Part shown: piece by piece, positions 52,581-60,066 of the stretch
Layout of the letters: each line of letters opens with the position of its first letter
Numbering within the stretch: the stretch's first letter is position 1
From: Afipia sp049747295
GTDB lineage: Bacteria > Pseudomonadota > Alphaproteobacteria > Rhizobiales > Xanthobacteraceae
Length of the DNA stretch: 64,000 nt
Direction of reading: 5' to 3'
NCBI RefSeq assembly: GCF_049747295.1
Contig: NZ_JBMHJM010000001.1
Location: 2,914,001-2,978,000, forward strand
Notes under the pieces: generated by a model
Databases searched by the model: none
What the model was told of the DNA's origin: nothing
Seen by the model: the letters and a program-made list of their open reading frames with translations, nothing else
Program-made: the position numbers and the translations under genes

Positions 52581-52918
52581 ATCGGCGGTCACTGGTCCCT
52601 ATCTGGGGTCCCTGTCTGGAAGGCATGGCCTGTGTATCTGAAGTGCCGGCCAAGATGAAGGCAGTTGAACATGGTGGCATCCTCATCGCGACCAAAAATC
52701 GCGATTTGTCCCCGTTTCAGGCCGAAAATGGGGAAAACAGTTCCGTTGGAGCGCAACAAGCACGCTGATATGGCTAAACCAAGCCATGGTTTGGATTGAC
52801 ATTCCAGCCCCAGATGGCCTAGAACCCCGCCTGTCTCGCATGGCTGCGCCTACGGGACATTGCCCATTTGAACAAAGTTCCAACAACGGCCCCGCGGCCT
52901 TCCAGAGAGCATTGTCCC
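52581..52918. other. 338-base intergenic region between desaturase and rpmJ genes
   Basis: Divergent promoter region without a convincing reading frame. It holds a hairpin ATCGCGA/TCGCGAT (52686-52692 with 52700-52706, seven-base loop) on the desaturase side, and near rpmJ a 16-base quasi-palindrome (52779-52794) directly before a good -35 box. The last 90 bases before rpmJ are its likely leader. Confidence 0.6.
52796..52825 (+). promoter_or_regulatory. Sigma-70-type promoter for rpmJ
   Basis: TTGACA (52796-52801), 18 bases, TAGAAC (52820-52825). A full-consensus -35 with a fair -10, about 90 bases before the rpmJ start, preceded directly by the CCAAGCCATGGTTTGG quasi-palindrome. Confidence 0.5.
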
Positions 52919-53044
52919 ATGAAGGTCCGTAATTCGCTCAAGTCCCTGCGCGGTCGTCACCGCAACAACCGTCTGGTCCGCCGCAAGGGCCGGGTTTACG
53001 TCATCAACAAGGTCCAGCGCCGCTTCAAGGCTCGCCAGGGCTGA
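52919..53044 (+). CDS. rpmJ: 50S ribosomal protein bL36 (41-residue, cysteine-free form)
   Basis: Only 41 residues, starting MKVRNSLKSLRGRHRNN and ending RRFKARQG. It matches the long alphaproteobacterial bL36 class that lacks the Cys/His zinc site of the 37-residue form; no Cys is present here. It is a late-assembling basic protein of the large ribosomal subunit. It stands alone, not in the spc operon, as is usual for this form. A good promoter lies upstream and a weak terminator-like hairpin follows. Confidence 0.95.
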   Translation: MKVRNSLKSLRGRHRNNRLVRRKGRVYVINKVQRRFKARQG

Positions 53045-53102
53045 TTGTTGCGTGCGGCGCTTGCCGCCGCTGCCTGAAATTCTGACTATCACGTGCCTTT
53101 GA

Positions 53103-53132
53103 CGCCGCTTGCGCTTTGCAGGCGGTGTTTTT
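53103..53132 (+). terminator. Possible terminator after rpmJ
   Basis: CGCC/GGCG and TGC/GCA pair around a GCTTT loop with a three-base bulge (53103-53124), followed by GTG and five T. It is imperfect but correctly placed, 58 bases after the rpmJ stop and before the TPR gene. Confidence 0.4.
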
Positions 53133-53151
53133 CGCGCTTACACTTTCGGTC

Positions 53152-53793
53152 ATGAGACTACGATCGATATCAGCGACGTTAGCGATAAGCGCACTCGTTC
53201 TTGCGGGAACGGTCGGGACGGCGCCCGCCCAGGATCCCCGGCTCGTTCCTCCGGGAAAGCAAAAGACTTTGCCCGGGGCGCCTTCCAAGCTGCCCAACGT
53301 GTCCGGCGATAAGACCAAGAATCTGGACTTTTTGTTCGGAGCGCTGAAGGCCGCGCCAGACGAGGATAGCGCCAAGGCGGTTGAAGCTAAAATCTGGGCG
53401 GTGTGGACGACGACCACAAGCGACACGGCTGCGCTTTTGATGCTGCGCGCGAAGACCGCGATGGACCGCAAGGAGATGGATGTCGCGCTGAAGCTTCTCG
53501 ATGCGGTGATCAAGCTTCGTCCCGATTACGTCGAAGCGTGGAACAGGCGCGCCACCCTCTATTACCTGCAGAACGACTATGCCCAGTCGATGGAAGATAT
53601 TCGTCAGGTGCTGATCCGCGAGCCGCGTCACTTCGGCGCGCTGGCTGGGCTTGGCATGATCATGCAGGAGACCGGCGACGACAAACATGCGCTGGATGCA
53701 TTCCGCAAGGCGCTTGCCATCAATCCGCATATGGAACGTGTGCCGGATTTGGTGAAGTCGCTCACCGAAAAGGTCGAAGGGCGGGACATCTGA
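53152..53793 (+). CDS. Periplasmic TPR-repeat protein
   Basis: 213 residues. Sec signal peptide (LRSISATLAISALVLAGTVGTAPA, cleaved before QD). The mature part has about three tetratricopeptide repeats: LLMLRAKTAMDRKEMDVALKLLDAVIKLRP, AWNRRATLYYLQNDYAQSMEDIRQVL and ALAGLGMIMQETGDDKHALDAF-KALAINP. Such repeats bind partner proteins; no enzyme domain is present. It is widely kept next to rpmJ in related genomes as far as I recall, but its job is not known. A start 12 codons earlier is possible but would break the signal-peptide pattern. Confidence 0.85.
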   Translation: MRLRSISATLAISALVLAGTVGTAPAQDPRLVPPGKQKTLPGAPSKLPNVSGDKTKNLDFLFGALKAAPDEDSAKAVEAKIWAVWTTTTSDTAALLMLRAKTAMDRKEMDVALKLLDAVIKLRPDYVEAWNRRATLYYLQNDYAQSMEDIRQVLIREPRHFGALAGLGMIMQETGDDKHALDAFRKALAINPHMERVPDLVKSLTEKVEGRDI

Positions 53794-53976
53794 AATTCCC
53801 GGACAACGTTGCCGGATCCGAACATTCTACCCGCCGCTTTTGGAACGCCGGGCAAATACCCTCAAATCTGAAACGGATTGGGTGGCTTCCGCGAAGCTGT
53901 CTCATTGATTTCCAAACAGGCCGCTGATAGGTCCGCGGCTTTCGCGGATGCAAAAGCTGTGTTTTGGAGAATTAAT

Positions 53977-54360
53977 ATGAAAGCCTCGTCATTGAGCTTC
54001 GTGATTGCGGTTTTGGCCGGTCTTGTCGGCATGTCCTGGGGCATCGTCATGGCAGTCTCCCACGATCATGCTGCGATGCCCGCTCACGCTCATCTCAATT
54101 TGCTCGGTTGGGTCTCTCTGTTTTTATTTGGAATTTATTATCGCCTGCACCCGGTGCTGGACCGAACCATGATGGCACGCGCGCAGGTTGGTGTGTGGGT
54201 TGCCGGTACCATTCTCCTCACGGTGGGTGTCGGTATGATTCATAGCGGCCGTCCGTCCGGTGAACCGTTCGCCGCTATCGGTTCAATCATCGTACTGGCC
54301 GACATGCTTCTGTTCGGTTGGCTGGTGTTGCGTCAGGAGCGCGCAGCAACTGCTGCTTAA
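53977..54360 (+). CDS. Four-helix membrane protein with HAHLNLLGW motif
   Basis: 127 residues with four hydrophobic helices (about 6-26, 38-58, 72-91 and 98-117). Before helix two stands the stretch AMPAHAHLNLLGWVSLFLFGIYYRLHP, with several histidines, which recalls heme-ligand helices of heme-copper oxidase-like subunits such as CcoN/NorB; the protein is far too short to be a complete oxidase subunit. No family assigned with certainty. GGAGA precedes the ATG by seven bases; an open frame upstream is not membrane-like. Single gene between the TPR protein and phasin genes. Confidence 0.7.
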   Translation: MKASSLSFVIAVLAGLVGMSWGIVMAVSHDHAAMPAHAHLNLLGWVSLFLFGIYYRLHPVLDRTMMARAQVGVWVAGTILLTVGVGMIHSGRPSGEPFAAIGSIIVLADMLLFGWLVLRQERAATAA

Positions 54361-54539
54361 TTGCTACGCGTCATTACCCGATCGAGTAGTGCTGCGCGCG
54401 CGCTGCGTTTCCGATTGTGCAAAGCAAACTTGATTTCTTTTTCTCAGGTGAAGCAAACATCACACAACCGCCATGTGGCGATGATTGAGTAACGTCGTTC
54501 CACGTCCTTGTTCTGCTCTAGCAAAATGTAGGTCGCCAA

Positions 54540-54938
54540 ATGACAAGCCCTTCAATCCATGAAAGCTATAAGCCGGCTGTCTCCCTGCCGTTCTTCGATT
54601 TCGCACGCGTGAGCGAGATGAATGGAAACATGCTGTCGGAGACAGCAAAGATAAATGCAAAATTCAGCGCAACGATGCAAAATCTCGGCAAAGAGTGGAC
54701 CGAATTCGTTGGAGCTCGTTTGCACGAAGATCAGCAATTGCTCGACGCCTTGCGTCATTGCAAAACCTTGCCAGAGATCCAGCAGGCCTATGTCCAATTC
54801 TGGCAGGACGCGTTCGCGCAGTACGGCGAAGAAGCCCGACGCATCATGAAGATCTCACAGGGCGTCGTGGAAGAAACAGCGCGCGCGGTGCAAGAACATG
54901 CGGATGCGTCCGCAGAAAGTATCAATCGAGCAGCCTGA
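54540..54938 (+). CDS. Phasin family protein
   Basis: 132 residues, no Cys, mostly amphipathic helix, as in phasins. The centre FSATMQNLGKEWTEFVGARLHEDQQLLDALRHCKTLPEIQQAYVQFWQDAFAQY-type block (a run ending in FWQDAFAQYGEEA) matches the Phasin_2 family. Phasins coat polyhydroxyalkanoate granules and control their size. The ribosome site is weak (TAGG). Preceded by 179 bases without a gene and followed by a strong terminator. The PHA-system protein elsewhere in the window supports PHA storage. Confidence 0.82.
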   Translation: MTSPSIHESYKPAVSLPFFDFARVSEMNGNMLSETAKINAKFSATMQNLGKEWTEFVGARLHEDQQLLDALRHCKTLPEIQQAYVQFWQDAFAQYGEEARRIMKISQGVVEETARAVQEHADASAESINRAA

Positions 54939-54985
54939 CAGGTTTGCATCGAAAGGGTGTTGCGACCATCGCTCGCGCCGAAAGC

Positions 54986-55025
54986 AAAATCTGCGATATC
55001 GTGTTTCGATATCGCAGATTTTTTT
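54986..55025. terminator. Strong bidirectional terminator
   Basis: 16-base perfect arms (54986-55001 and 55007-55022) with a TGTTT loop and a T7 tail on the plus strand; the minus strand reads TTTTGCTTT. It separates the convergent phasin and sorB genes. Confidence 0.9.
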
Positions 55026-55039
55026 GTTTGGAGACGGTA

Positions 55040-55357
55040 TCAGTATGTCGCGGTCAGATACTCGATGATCTTGGCTGCATCGGCGTCGTCAATCGGGGCG
55101 CCATAGACCTTGATCATCTTTGTGACTTCCGCTTGCCAGAAATCCTTTTTGAACTTCGGGCCGTGCGGCTGGGTCTGGATATAGTCGGCCGAGTGGCACG
55201 CCGTGCAATTGTTCAGCGCAACGTCCTGATTAGGTCCGGGCTTTAGCGCGGCGGTCTCGGGCGGAAGCTCGTATTTCACAGGCTTGGCTTGAGCGATCAA
55301 GCCGCCGGCGGTCAGAGCGATGACGCCGATGGCGGCGCTGAGGATCGATGTCTTCAT
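55040..55357 (-). CDS. sorB: Sulfite:cytochrome c oxidoreductase subunit B (c-type cytochrome)
   Basis: 105 residues. Sec signal peptide ending AQA near residue 24, then one heme c site CTACH in LNNCTACHSADYIQTQP, and a Met ligand in the MIKVYGAPIDDADA stretch that is characteristic of SorB. It takes electrons from SorA in the periplasm and passes them to the respiratory chain. AGGA lies nine bases before the ATG. It starts 14 bases after the sorA stop, forming the standard sorAB pair. Confidence 0.9.
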   Translation of the reverse strand: MKTSILSAAIGVIALTAGGLIAQAKPVKYELPPETAALKPGPNQDVALNNCTACHSADYIQTQPHGPKFKKDFWQAEVTKMIKVYGAPIDDADAAKIIEYLTATY

Positions 55358-55371
55358 GATGATCAATCCTT

Positions 55372-56583
55372 TCACGCGGCCGTCACGTGCACGGTTTCGA
55401 CAACGTTGCGCAGGTAGCCCGCCGGATTCCACAACGGCTCCATTGGCTGGGTCTGTCCGGCATTGTTTGTGGCGCGGACTTTCAGTTCGTGCGCTCCTGC
55501 CGGAAGTTTGACGGCTGTCTTCCACTCCCGGAATGAGTACTTGCCGAGATCCTTGCCGAGCTTCGCAGGCGTCCAGGTTTTTCCGCCATCGGTCGAGACA
55601 GCCACTTCCTTGATGCCCTTGCCGCCGTCGAAGGCGATGCCTTTGAGACGCGTGGGCTTGCCGGCCTTGACCTTGGCGCCATCGGCGAGGTTGGTGATGA
55701 AAGAGCGAACCTTAAACCGGTTGATCGGAATGGTCGCCTTCGGCGCTGTGCCGGGTTCGACGCAATTGCACTCGTTATCCGGAATCCGATAAGCCGTCTT
55801 CATCCAGAAGTTATCGAGCACGTTGTCGAGCACCGTGATTTCGTTGACGTGCTTGACCCAATAGGTGCCGTAGTAACCCGGCACGATAAGGCGCAACGGA
55901 AATCCGTTGAGCATCGGGAGGTAATCTCCGTTCATTCCGTAGGCCAGCATCACCTCGCCGTCGCGGGCGTGATCGATGTCGAGAGCCTTCGCAAAGTCCG
56001 GCGTCCTGTCGCTGACAGGGCCGTCCATGCCGGCGAACATAACCTGCTTTGTGCCGCTCTGTACGCCGGCTTTATCCAGAACAGCCTTAAGCGAAACGCC
56101 CTTCCAGCGCGCATTGCCCATGGCACCATTGCCGCTCTGTCCGCCAGCAACGCGCGGATTGGAGAAGCCGCGGCTGTTGCCCGAACATTGATTGACCGCC
56201 ACCAGTTCGACGGACGGCATCTTCTTGATCTCGGCCAACGACAGCTTCAGTGGCTTGTCGACCTTGCCCTTGATCTCAAGGGTGAATGTGTCGGGATCGA
56301 TACTGAGTGGGATGTCGGCCAGGTGATACCGGACGAAAAATGCGTCGTTCGGAGTAATCACGCCTTCGTTGAACACCGAGAACGGTGTCTCGAGCTGCGG
56401 TGGGCGGGATGTCTGGCCAATCATCATCCGCTTCTGCGGATATTTGACCAGCGGTCGCTCGCCGTTCTCGAACGGCAAGGTGACGGTTTCGGCAAGGGCT
56501 TTAACGGAATTAAAAATTGTCTCGGTACCGAGTGCTGCGATGGTCGCAGCCGATCCGGTGATCAGACGACGTCTGTCGATCAT
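55372..56583 (-). CDS. sorA: Sulfite:cytochrome c oxidoreductase subunit A (molybdenum)
   Basis: 403 residues. Tat signal DRRRLITGSAAT at the N terminus. The oxidoreductase molybdopterin domain carries the Mo-ligand Cys in VAVNQCSGNSRGF; the dimerisation domain follows from about residue 280 (ETVHVTAA end). It oxidises sulfite to sulfate in the periplasm. GGAGA stands six bases before the chosen ATG, better than the ATG four codons earlier. Forms an operon with sorB. Other members of the family act on different substrates, but the adjacent SorB-type cytochrome supports sulfite. Confidence 0.9.
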   Translation of the reverse strand: MIDRRRLITGSAATIAALGTETIFNSVKALAETVTLPFENGERPLVKYPQKRMMIGQTSRPPQLETPFSVFNEGVITPNDAFFVRYHLADIPLSIDPDTFTLEIKGKVDKPLKLSLAEIKKMPSVELVAVNQCSGNSRGFSNPRVAGGQSGNGAMGNARWKGVSLKAVLDKAGVQSGTKQVMFAGMDGPVSDRTPDFAKALDIDHARDGEVMLAYGMNGDYLPMLNGFPLRLIVPGYYGTYWVKHVNEITVLDNVLDNFWMKTAYRIPDNECNCVEPGTAPKATIPINRFKVRSFITNLADGAKVKAGKPTRLKGIAFDGGKGIKEVAVSTDGGKTWTPAKLGKDLGKYSFREWKTAVKLPAGAHELKVRATNNAGQTQPMEPLWNPAGYLRNVVETVHVTAA

Positions 56584-56769
56584 GGCTTTCTCCATAGGAC
56601 GAGCAGTCCATTTCCGGCGATCTCAGGTCGCCTTCACACTTCGGAGTGACATCCGGGCAGGAAGCCACTGCCGAAGCTTGGCACTCAGCATGAATGGAGA
56701 ACGTGTTGCCCGCAAGAAATACCTTCGGGCGATGTCTTGATGAGTGAAATTCGCGATCAGATGCGAATG

Positions 56770-58206
56770 TCAGATATCCGCGTCGCGATCGGGACCGACA
56801 TAGGCGATGCGCACCATATTGGTCGTGCCCGGTGTGCCGAGTGGAACGCCCGCGACGATGATCACGCGCTGGCCAGCTTTGGCAAATCCGTCTCGGAATG
56901 CGATACGGCCCGCGCGATCCACCATGTCATCTTGATCGTGAGCATCTTCGGCGATGACGCAGTGCACACCCCACAGCAACGACAGTTTGCGGCCGGTGAT
57001 GAGGTTGGGTGAAATGGCAACGACCGGTGGCTTGGGCCGTTCGCGCGCGACGCGCAGCGCGGTCGAGCCGGAACTGGTCCAGCAGATGATGGCCGAAAGC
57101 TCCAGCGTTTCGGCGATCTGGCGTGCGGCGTCGGCAATGGCATCGCCCACGGTCGCTTCCGGGTCCGGCCGCTGTGAGGAGATGACGCCGCGATAAGTCG
57201 GATCGCGCTCGCACTCCTCGCCGATACGGTTCATCGTCATCACCGCTTCGACCGGGAATTTACCAGCCGCGGATTCCGCCGACAGCATGATCGCGTCGGC
57301 GCCCTCAAACACGGCGGTCGCGACGTCGGAGACTTCAGCGCGCGTCGGCACGGGTGACTGGATCATGGATTCGAGCATTTGCGTCGCGATCACAACCGGC
57401 TTGCCGGCTTTTCGCGCCATGCGTGTCATCTGCTTCTGAAGGCCGGGGACGCGTTCGGCAGGGAGTTCGACGCCGAGGTCGCCACGGGCCACCATCAAGG
57501 CATCCGACGCTTCCATGATATCCGCGAGACGTTCGATCGCCTGGGGTTTTTCGATTTTGGACATCACCGCTGCGCGGCCGCGCACCAGTTTCTTGGCTTC
57601 GATCACGTCGTCGGCGCGCTGCACGAACGACAGTGCGATCCAGTCGATGCCCGTCTCCAGGGCAGCTTCGAGATCGGCGCGGTCTTTCGTCGTCATGGCC
57701 GAGACCGGCAAGTCGGTATCGGGCAGGCTGACGCCCTTGCGGTCGGACATGCGGCCGCCGGTCACGACGCGAACGAGAGCGTGATCGGGTGAGGTTTCTT
57801 CCGCGATCAGGCGCAGCTTGCCGTCATCGATCAGCAGTGCATGGCCCGGCTTCAACGCGCGGAGAATTTCGGGATGCGGAAGATAGACGCGGGTCTTGTC
57901 GCCCGGTGTCGGGTCAGAATCCAGCGTGAACATCGCGCCGTTGTTCAGCTCGACGGCGCCCTCGGCAAAATTGCCAAGCCGCAACTTGGGACCCTGCAAA
58001 TCGACAAGGATACCGATTGGGCGGCCGTAGCTGCTTTCAACATTGCGGATCGTCGCCACCAGCTCCCGCATTTTGTCATGCGAGGTGTGGCTCATGTTGA
58101 TGCGGAAGACGTCCGCACCAGCTTCGAACAATTTGCGGATCGTGGCGCTATCGGATGATGCTGGACCCAACGTGGCGAGAATTTTAATACGACGCAAACG
58201 TCTCAT
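56770..58206 (-). CDS. pyk: Pyruvate kinase
   Basis: 478 residues. It makes pyruvate and ATP from phosphoenolpyruvate. Motifs: KILATLGPASSD at residues 8-19, FRINMSH near residue 34, ISKIEKPQAI-type MSKIEKPQAIERL, and DALMVARGDLGVELPAERVP, followed by TQMLESM and the C-terminal regulatory domain. The start overlaps the stop of the DUF1036 gene by four bases (ATGA), so the two are translated together. It is apart from the sugar cluster. Full length, no defects. Confidence 0.95.
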   Translation of the reverse strand: MRRLRRIKILATLGPASSDSATIRKLFEAGADVFRINMSHTSHDKMRELVATIRNVESSYGRPIGILVDLQGPKLRLGNFAEGAVELNNGAMFTLDSDPTPGDKTRVYLPHPEILRALKPGHALLIDDGKLRLIAEETSPDHALVRVVTGGRMSDRKGVSLPDTDLPVSAMTTKDRADLEAALETGIDWIALSFVQRADDVIEAKKLVRGRAAVMSKIEKPQAIERLADIMEASDALMVARGDLGVELPAERVPGLQKQMTRMARKAGKPVVIATQMLESMIQSPVPTRAEVSDVATAVFEGADAIMLSAESAAGKFPVEAVMTMNRIGEECERDPTYRGVISSQRPDPEATVGDAIADAARQIAETLELSAIICWTSSGSTALRVARERPKPPVVAISPNLITGRKLSLLWGVHCVIAEDAHDQDDMVDRAGRIAFRDGFAKAGQRVIIVAGVPLGTPGTTNMVRIAYVGPDRDADI

Positions 58207-58754
58207 TTCGGATTTCCGGGGGCAGTGCCGGGAAGGGCGCCCGGTTGTGTGGCTCCCGGCGAATTCGGCATGCCGGGAAGACCCGGCGTGCGCTTTGGAT
58301 TTTGCTCGCTCGACTCGGTCAATTGCACAGTCCAGGCGCGCTGTTCACCGGTATCGACTTCAAAGAACCCGGTCCGGTCGAAACCGCGCGCGAGGCAATC
58401 TTCAGTGCCTTTGATGGTGAATTCCTTGTCGCGCGAGCACATGAAGGCCTGGCCGGACCATTCTCCGCCGCGATCATAGTCGACCGCATAGATATAATAA
58501 TAACGCGCGACGAGAGTGCCCTTCAGCAACGTCTCGCAGCTGTTGGAGGATACGTTCCACCAGCCTTCGGTGATCCAGCCTTCGTTATCCTTGTAGCCCA
58601 GCGCAATACCGACCCGGCTCGACGTGTTGTTGCAGAGCCGAAAATCTGCGGCCGCCGGGCTGCTCCAGGCGCACAAAGCCACGAACGCAACAAGCCCGGT
58701 GAGGCTGGCGATGATGGTGCGGCGGGAGAAGGCGTGTCGGGCGGGGGCTGTCAT
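58203..58754 (-). CDS. DUF1036 secreted protein
   Basis: 183 residues. Twin-Arg or Sec-like signal (RRTIIASLTGLVAFVALCAW, cleavage near SPAAA). The DUF1036 domain follows: DFRLCNNTSSRVGIALGYKD, WITEGWWNVSSNSCETLL, YYYIYAVDYDRGGEW, with four conserved cysteines likely as disulfides. The last 45 residues are a Pro/Gly-rich tail. Function unknown. It overlaps pyk by four bases and is transcribed before it, a fixed pairing in related bacteria to my knowledge. Confidence 0.9.
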   Translation of the reverse strand: MTAPARHAFSRRTIIASLTGLVAFVALCAWSSPAAADFRLCNNTSSRVGIALGYKDNEGWITEGWWNVSSNSCETLLKGTLVARYYYIYAVDYDRGGEWSGQAFMCSRDKEFTIKGTEDCLARGFDRTGFFEVDTGEQRAWTVQLTESSEQNPKRTPGLPGMPNSPGATQPGALPGTAPGNPK

Positions 58755-58982
58755 CTAATCGAGTGTATATCAACCAATGATTGATTTCGCGTAACAGATG
58801 GCCGGCATCGGTAAAAAACCGTCGCGACTTCCCTTTCGCGGTCAGTCAGTTCCAGTCCATCATACAGGCGCATCGGCGGATCGCCAAACCGTCGGGCATC
58901 GTCGATCAGCCGGTTGCACCTTTGAACCTGTTTGCCCCCGCGACATGGCAGATTGTGGGACGATACCCATGTTAAGTTCAAT

Positions 58983-59057
58983 CTAGTGTCCCGTCTCCGA
59001 ATAACCGACCCATTTGCGGCGCGCTCGCACGGTTATTCGGAGACGAAAGGACACTAG
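58983..59057. repeat. Long inverted repeat with CTAGTGTCC ends
   Basis: Outer arms CTAGTGTCC (58983-58991) and GGACACTAG (59049-59057); inner arms of 16 bases (58992-59007 with 59030-59045) are perfect; three bases (AAA, 59046-59048) are extra on the right. The loop is 22 bases, GC-rich. No open frame inside. It looks like a miniature palindromic mobile element. Confidence 0.8.
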
Positions 59058-59070
59058 CAAAATCAAAGCG

Positions 59071-59149
59071 CTAGTGTGGCTTCTGTCTCGCAATTGTCGA
59101 TATGAGACTAGCTGCAAGACAGGTCGGCAATTGCGAGACGCCACACTAG
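59071..59149. repeat. Second inverted repeat with CTAGTGTGGC ends
   Basis: Outer arms CTAGTGTGGC (59071-59080) and GCCACACTAG (59140-59149); inner arms GTCTCGCAATTG (59085-59096) and CAATTGCGAGAC (59128-59139); TTCT is extra on the left. A further GAGAC at 59104-59108 can pair with the left GTCTC. It begins 13 bases after the first repeat and shares its CTAGTGT...ACACTAG ends but not its body. Confidence 0.8.
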
Positions 59150-59175
59150 AAAACAACAATCTCAGGAAAGTAACC

Positions 59176-59478
59176 ATGACGATGGACCACAAGACCCAGA
59201 CCGAACTTGAGGCGGCCGCTTTTCGCCGGCTCGTCGAACATCTGCGGACGCGCACCGACGTGCAGAACATCGACCTGATGAATCTTGCTGGATTTTGCCG
59301 CAACTGTCTGTCGAACTGGCTCAAGGATGCCGCTGACGCCCAGGGCGTCGCGCTCAGCAAGGACGAGAGCCGCGAGGTGGTTTACGGGATGCCGTATGAC
59401 GAGTGGAAGGCCAAGCATCAGAACGAAGCGACGCCCGAGCAGATTGCGGCGATGAACAAGAGCGCCGCGGGCCACTGA
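59176..59478 (+). CDS. DUF1244 protein
   Basis: 100 residues. Matches DUF1244: AAAFRRLVEHLRTRTDVQNIDLMNLAGFCRNCLSNWL, with the conserved CRNCL pair of cysteines, then SREVVYGMPYDEWKAKHQ. The domain is a small helical protein of unknown role present across proteobacteria; the Cys pair may bind metal. AGGAAAG lies five bases before the ATG. The open frame extends upstream through the palindromes, which is coincidental. A weak hairpin AACATCG/CGATGTT (59484-59505) follows the stop. Confidence 0.9.
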   Translation: MTMDHKTQTELEAAAFRRLVEHLRTRTDVQNIDLMNLAGFCRNCLSNWLKDAADAQGVALSKDESREVVYGMPYDEWKAKHQNEATPEQIAAMNKSAAGH

Positions 59479-59483
59479 TCTGA

Positions 59484-59505
59484 AACATCGAAGAATCGCG
59501 ATGTT
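59484..59505 (+). terminator. Possible terminator after DUF1244
   Basis: A 7-bp stem AACATCG/CGATGTT with an eight-base loop, starting six bases after the stop codon, followed by CCGTTTC without a real T-run. Confidence 0.4.
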
Positions 59506-59688
59506 CCGTTTCATCATGGCAAGTCGAATTGCTCCTTCGGGACGGATTTTTCTTTCTTCTGTGGGTCGCTGTGGATGAACTGCCGCGTTGCCTTGACGCA
59601 GCGGGCCGTACTCTTGAGTGTGAATTGGAGATGACGTGTCGCCGTGAGGGTGCGCACTTCGTTCCCATCACAAGTTCAGGAGTACCCG

Positions 59689-59958
59689 ATGGCCACCGCT
59701 GCTGCCGCCGTCACTGATGAAGCGCATCGCTTCGCAAAGGATCAGCTCAAGTCGATCATCGAACGTATCGAGCGGCTCGAAGAAGAGAAGAAGGCGCTCT
59801 CCGACGACATCAAGGACGTTTATGGCGAAGCCAAGGGCAATGGGTTTGATGTCAAGGCGTTGCGAACCATCATCCGTCTGCGCAAGCAGGACGCGGATGA
59901 GCGCCAGGAACAGGAAACCATCCTGGAGACCTATATGCAGGCGCTGGGAATGCTCTGA
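59689..59958 (+). CDS. gapR: GapR family DNA-binding protein (DUF2312)
   Basis: 89 residues. Matches GapR/DUF2312: AKDQLKSIIERIERLEEEKKAL, DIKDVYGEAKGNGFDVKAL and IRLRKQDADERQEQETILETYM. In Caulobacter GapR binds AT-rich, over-twisted DNA ahead of replication forks and helps topoisomerases; the strong coiled coil and Lys/Arg surface here agree. AGGAG lies seven bases before the ATG. Single gene. A TGCGCGGT/ACCGCGCA hairpin (59989-60009) follows the stop. Confidence 0.93.
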   Translation: MATAAAAVTDEAHRFAKDQLKSIIERIERLEEEKKALSDDIKDVYGEAKGNGFDVKALRTIIRLRKQDADERQEQETILETYMQALGML

Positions 59959-59988
59959 TCGCGGCTGTCCGGACGTCTGATTGATTGG

Positions 59989-60009
59989 TGCGCGGTCGTG
60001 TACCGCGCA
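59989..60009 (+). terminator. Hairpin after gapR
   Basis: An 8-bp perfect stem with a five-base loop, 30 bases after the gapR stop and before the convergent DUF882 gene. It lacks a T-run; a terminator role is only likely. Confidence 0.4.
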
Positions 60010-60066
60010 GCCCACCCAAAAATTTCTGAAAAGAACGGTCTGGCTAGGCCGACGGCAGTCGGGTGA

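Larger units (their letters stand above)
58755..59175. other. 421-base intergenic region
   Basis: Between the divergent DUF1036 and DUF1244 genes. The left 228 bases show no gene or clear structure. From 58983 to 59149 it holds two adjacent long inverted repeats described separately, and the last 26 bases contain the DUF1244 ribosome site AGGAAAG. Confidence 0.7.

Noticed and set aside
58983..59149. Insertion sequence or tRNA-like gene
   Set aside because: No transposase frame inside, no clover-leaf that fits tRNA arms, and no CCA end.
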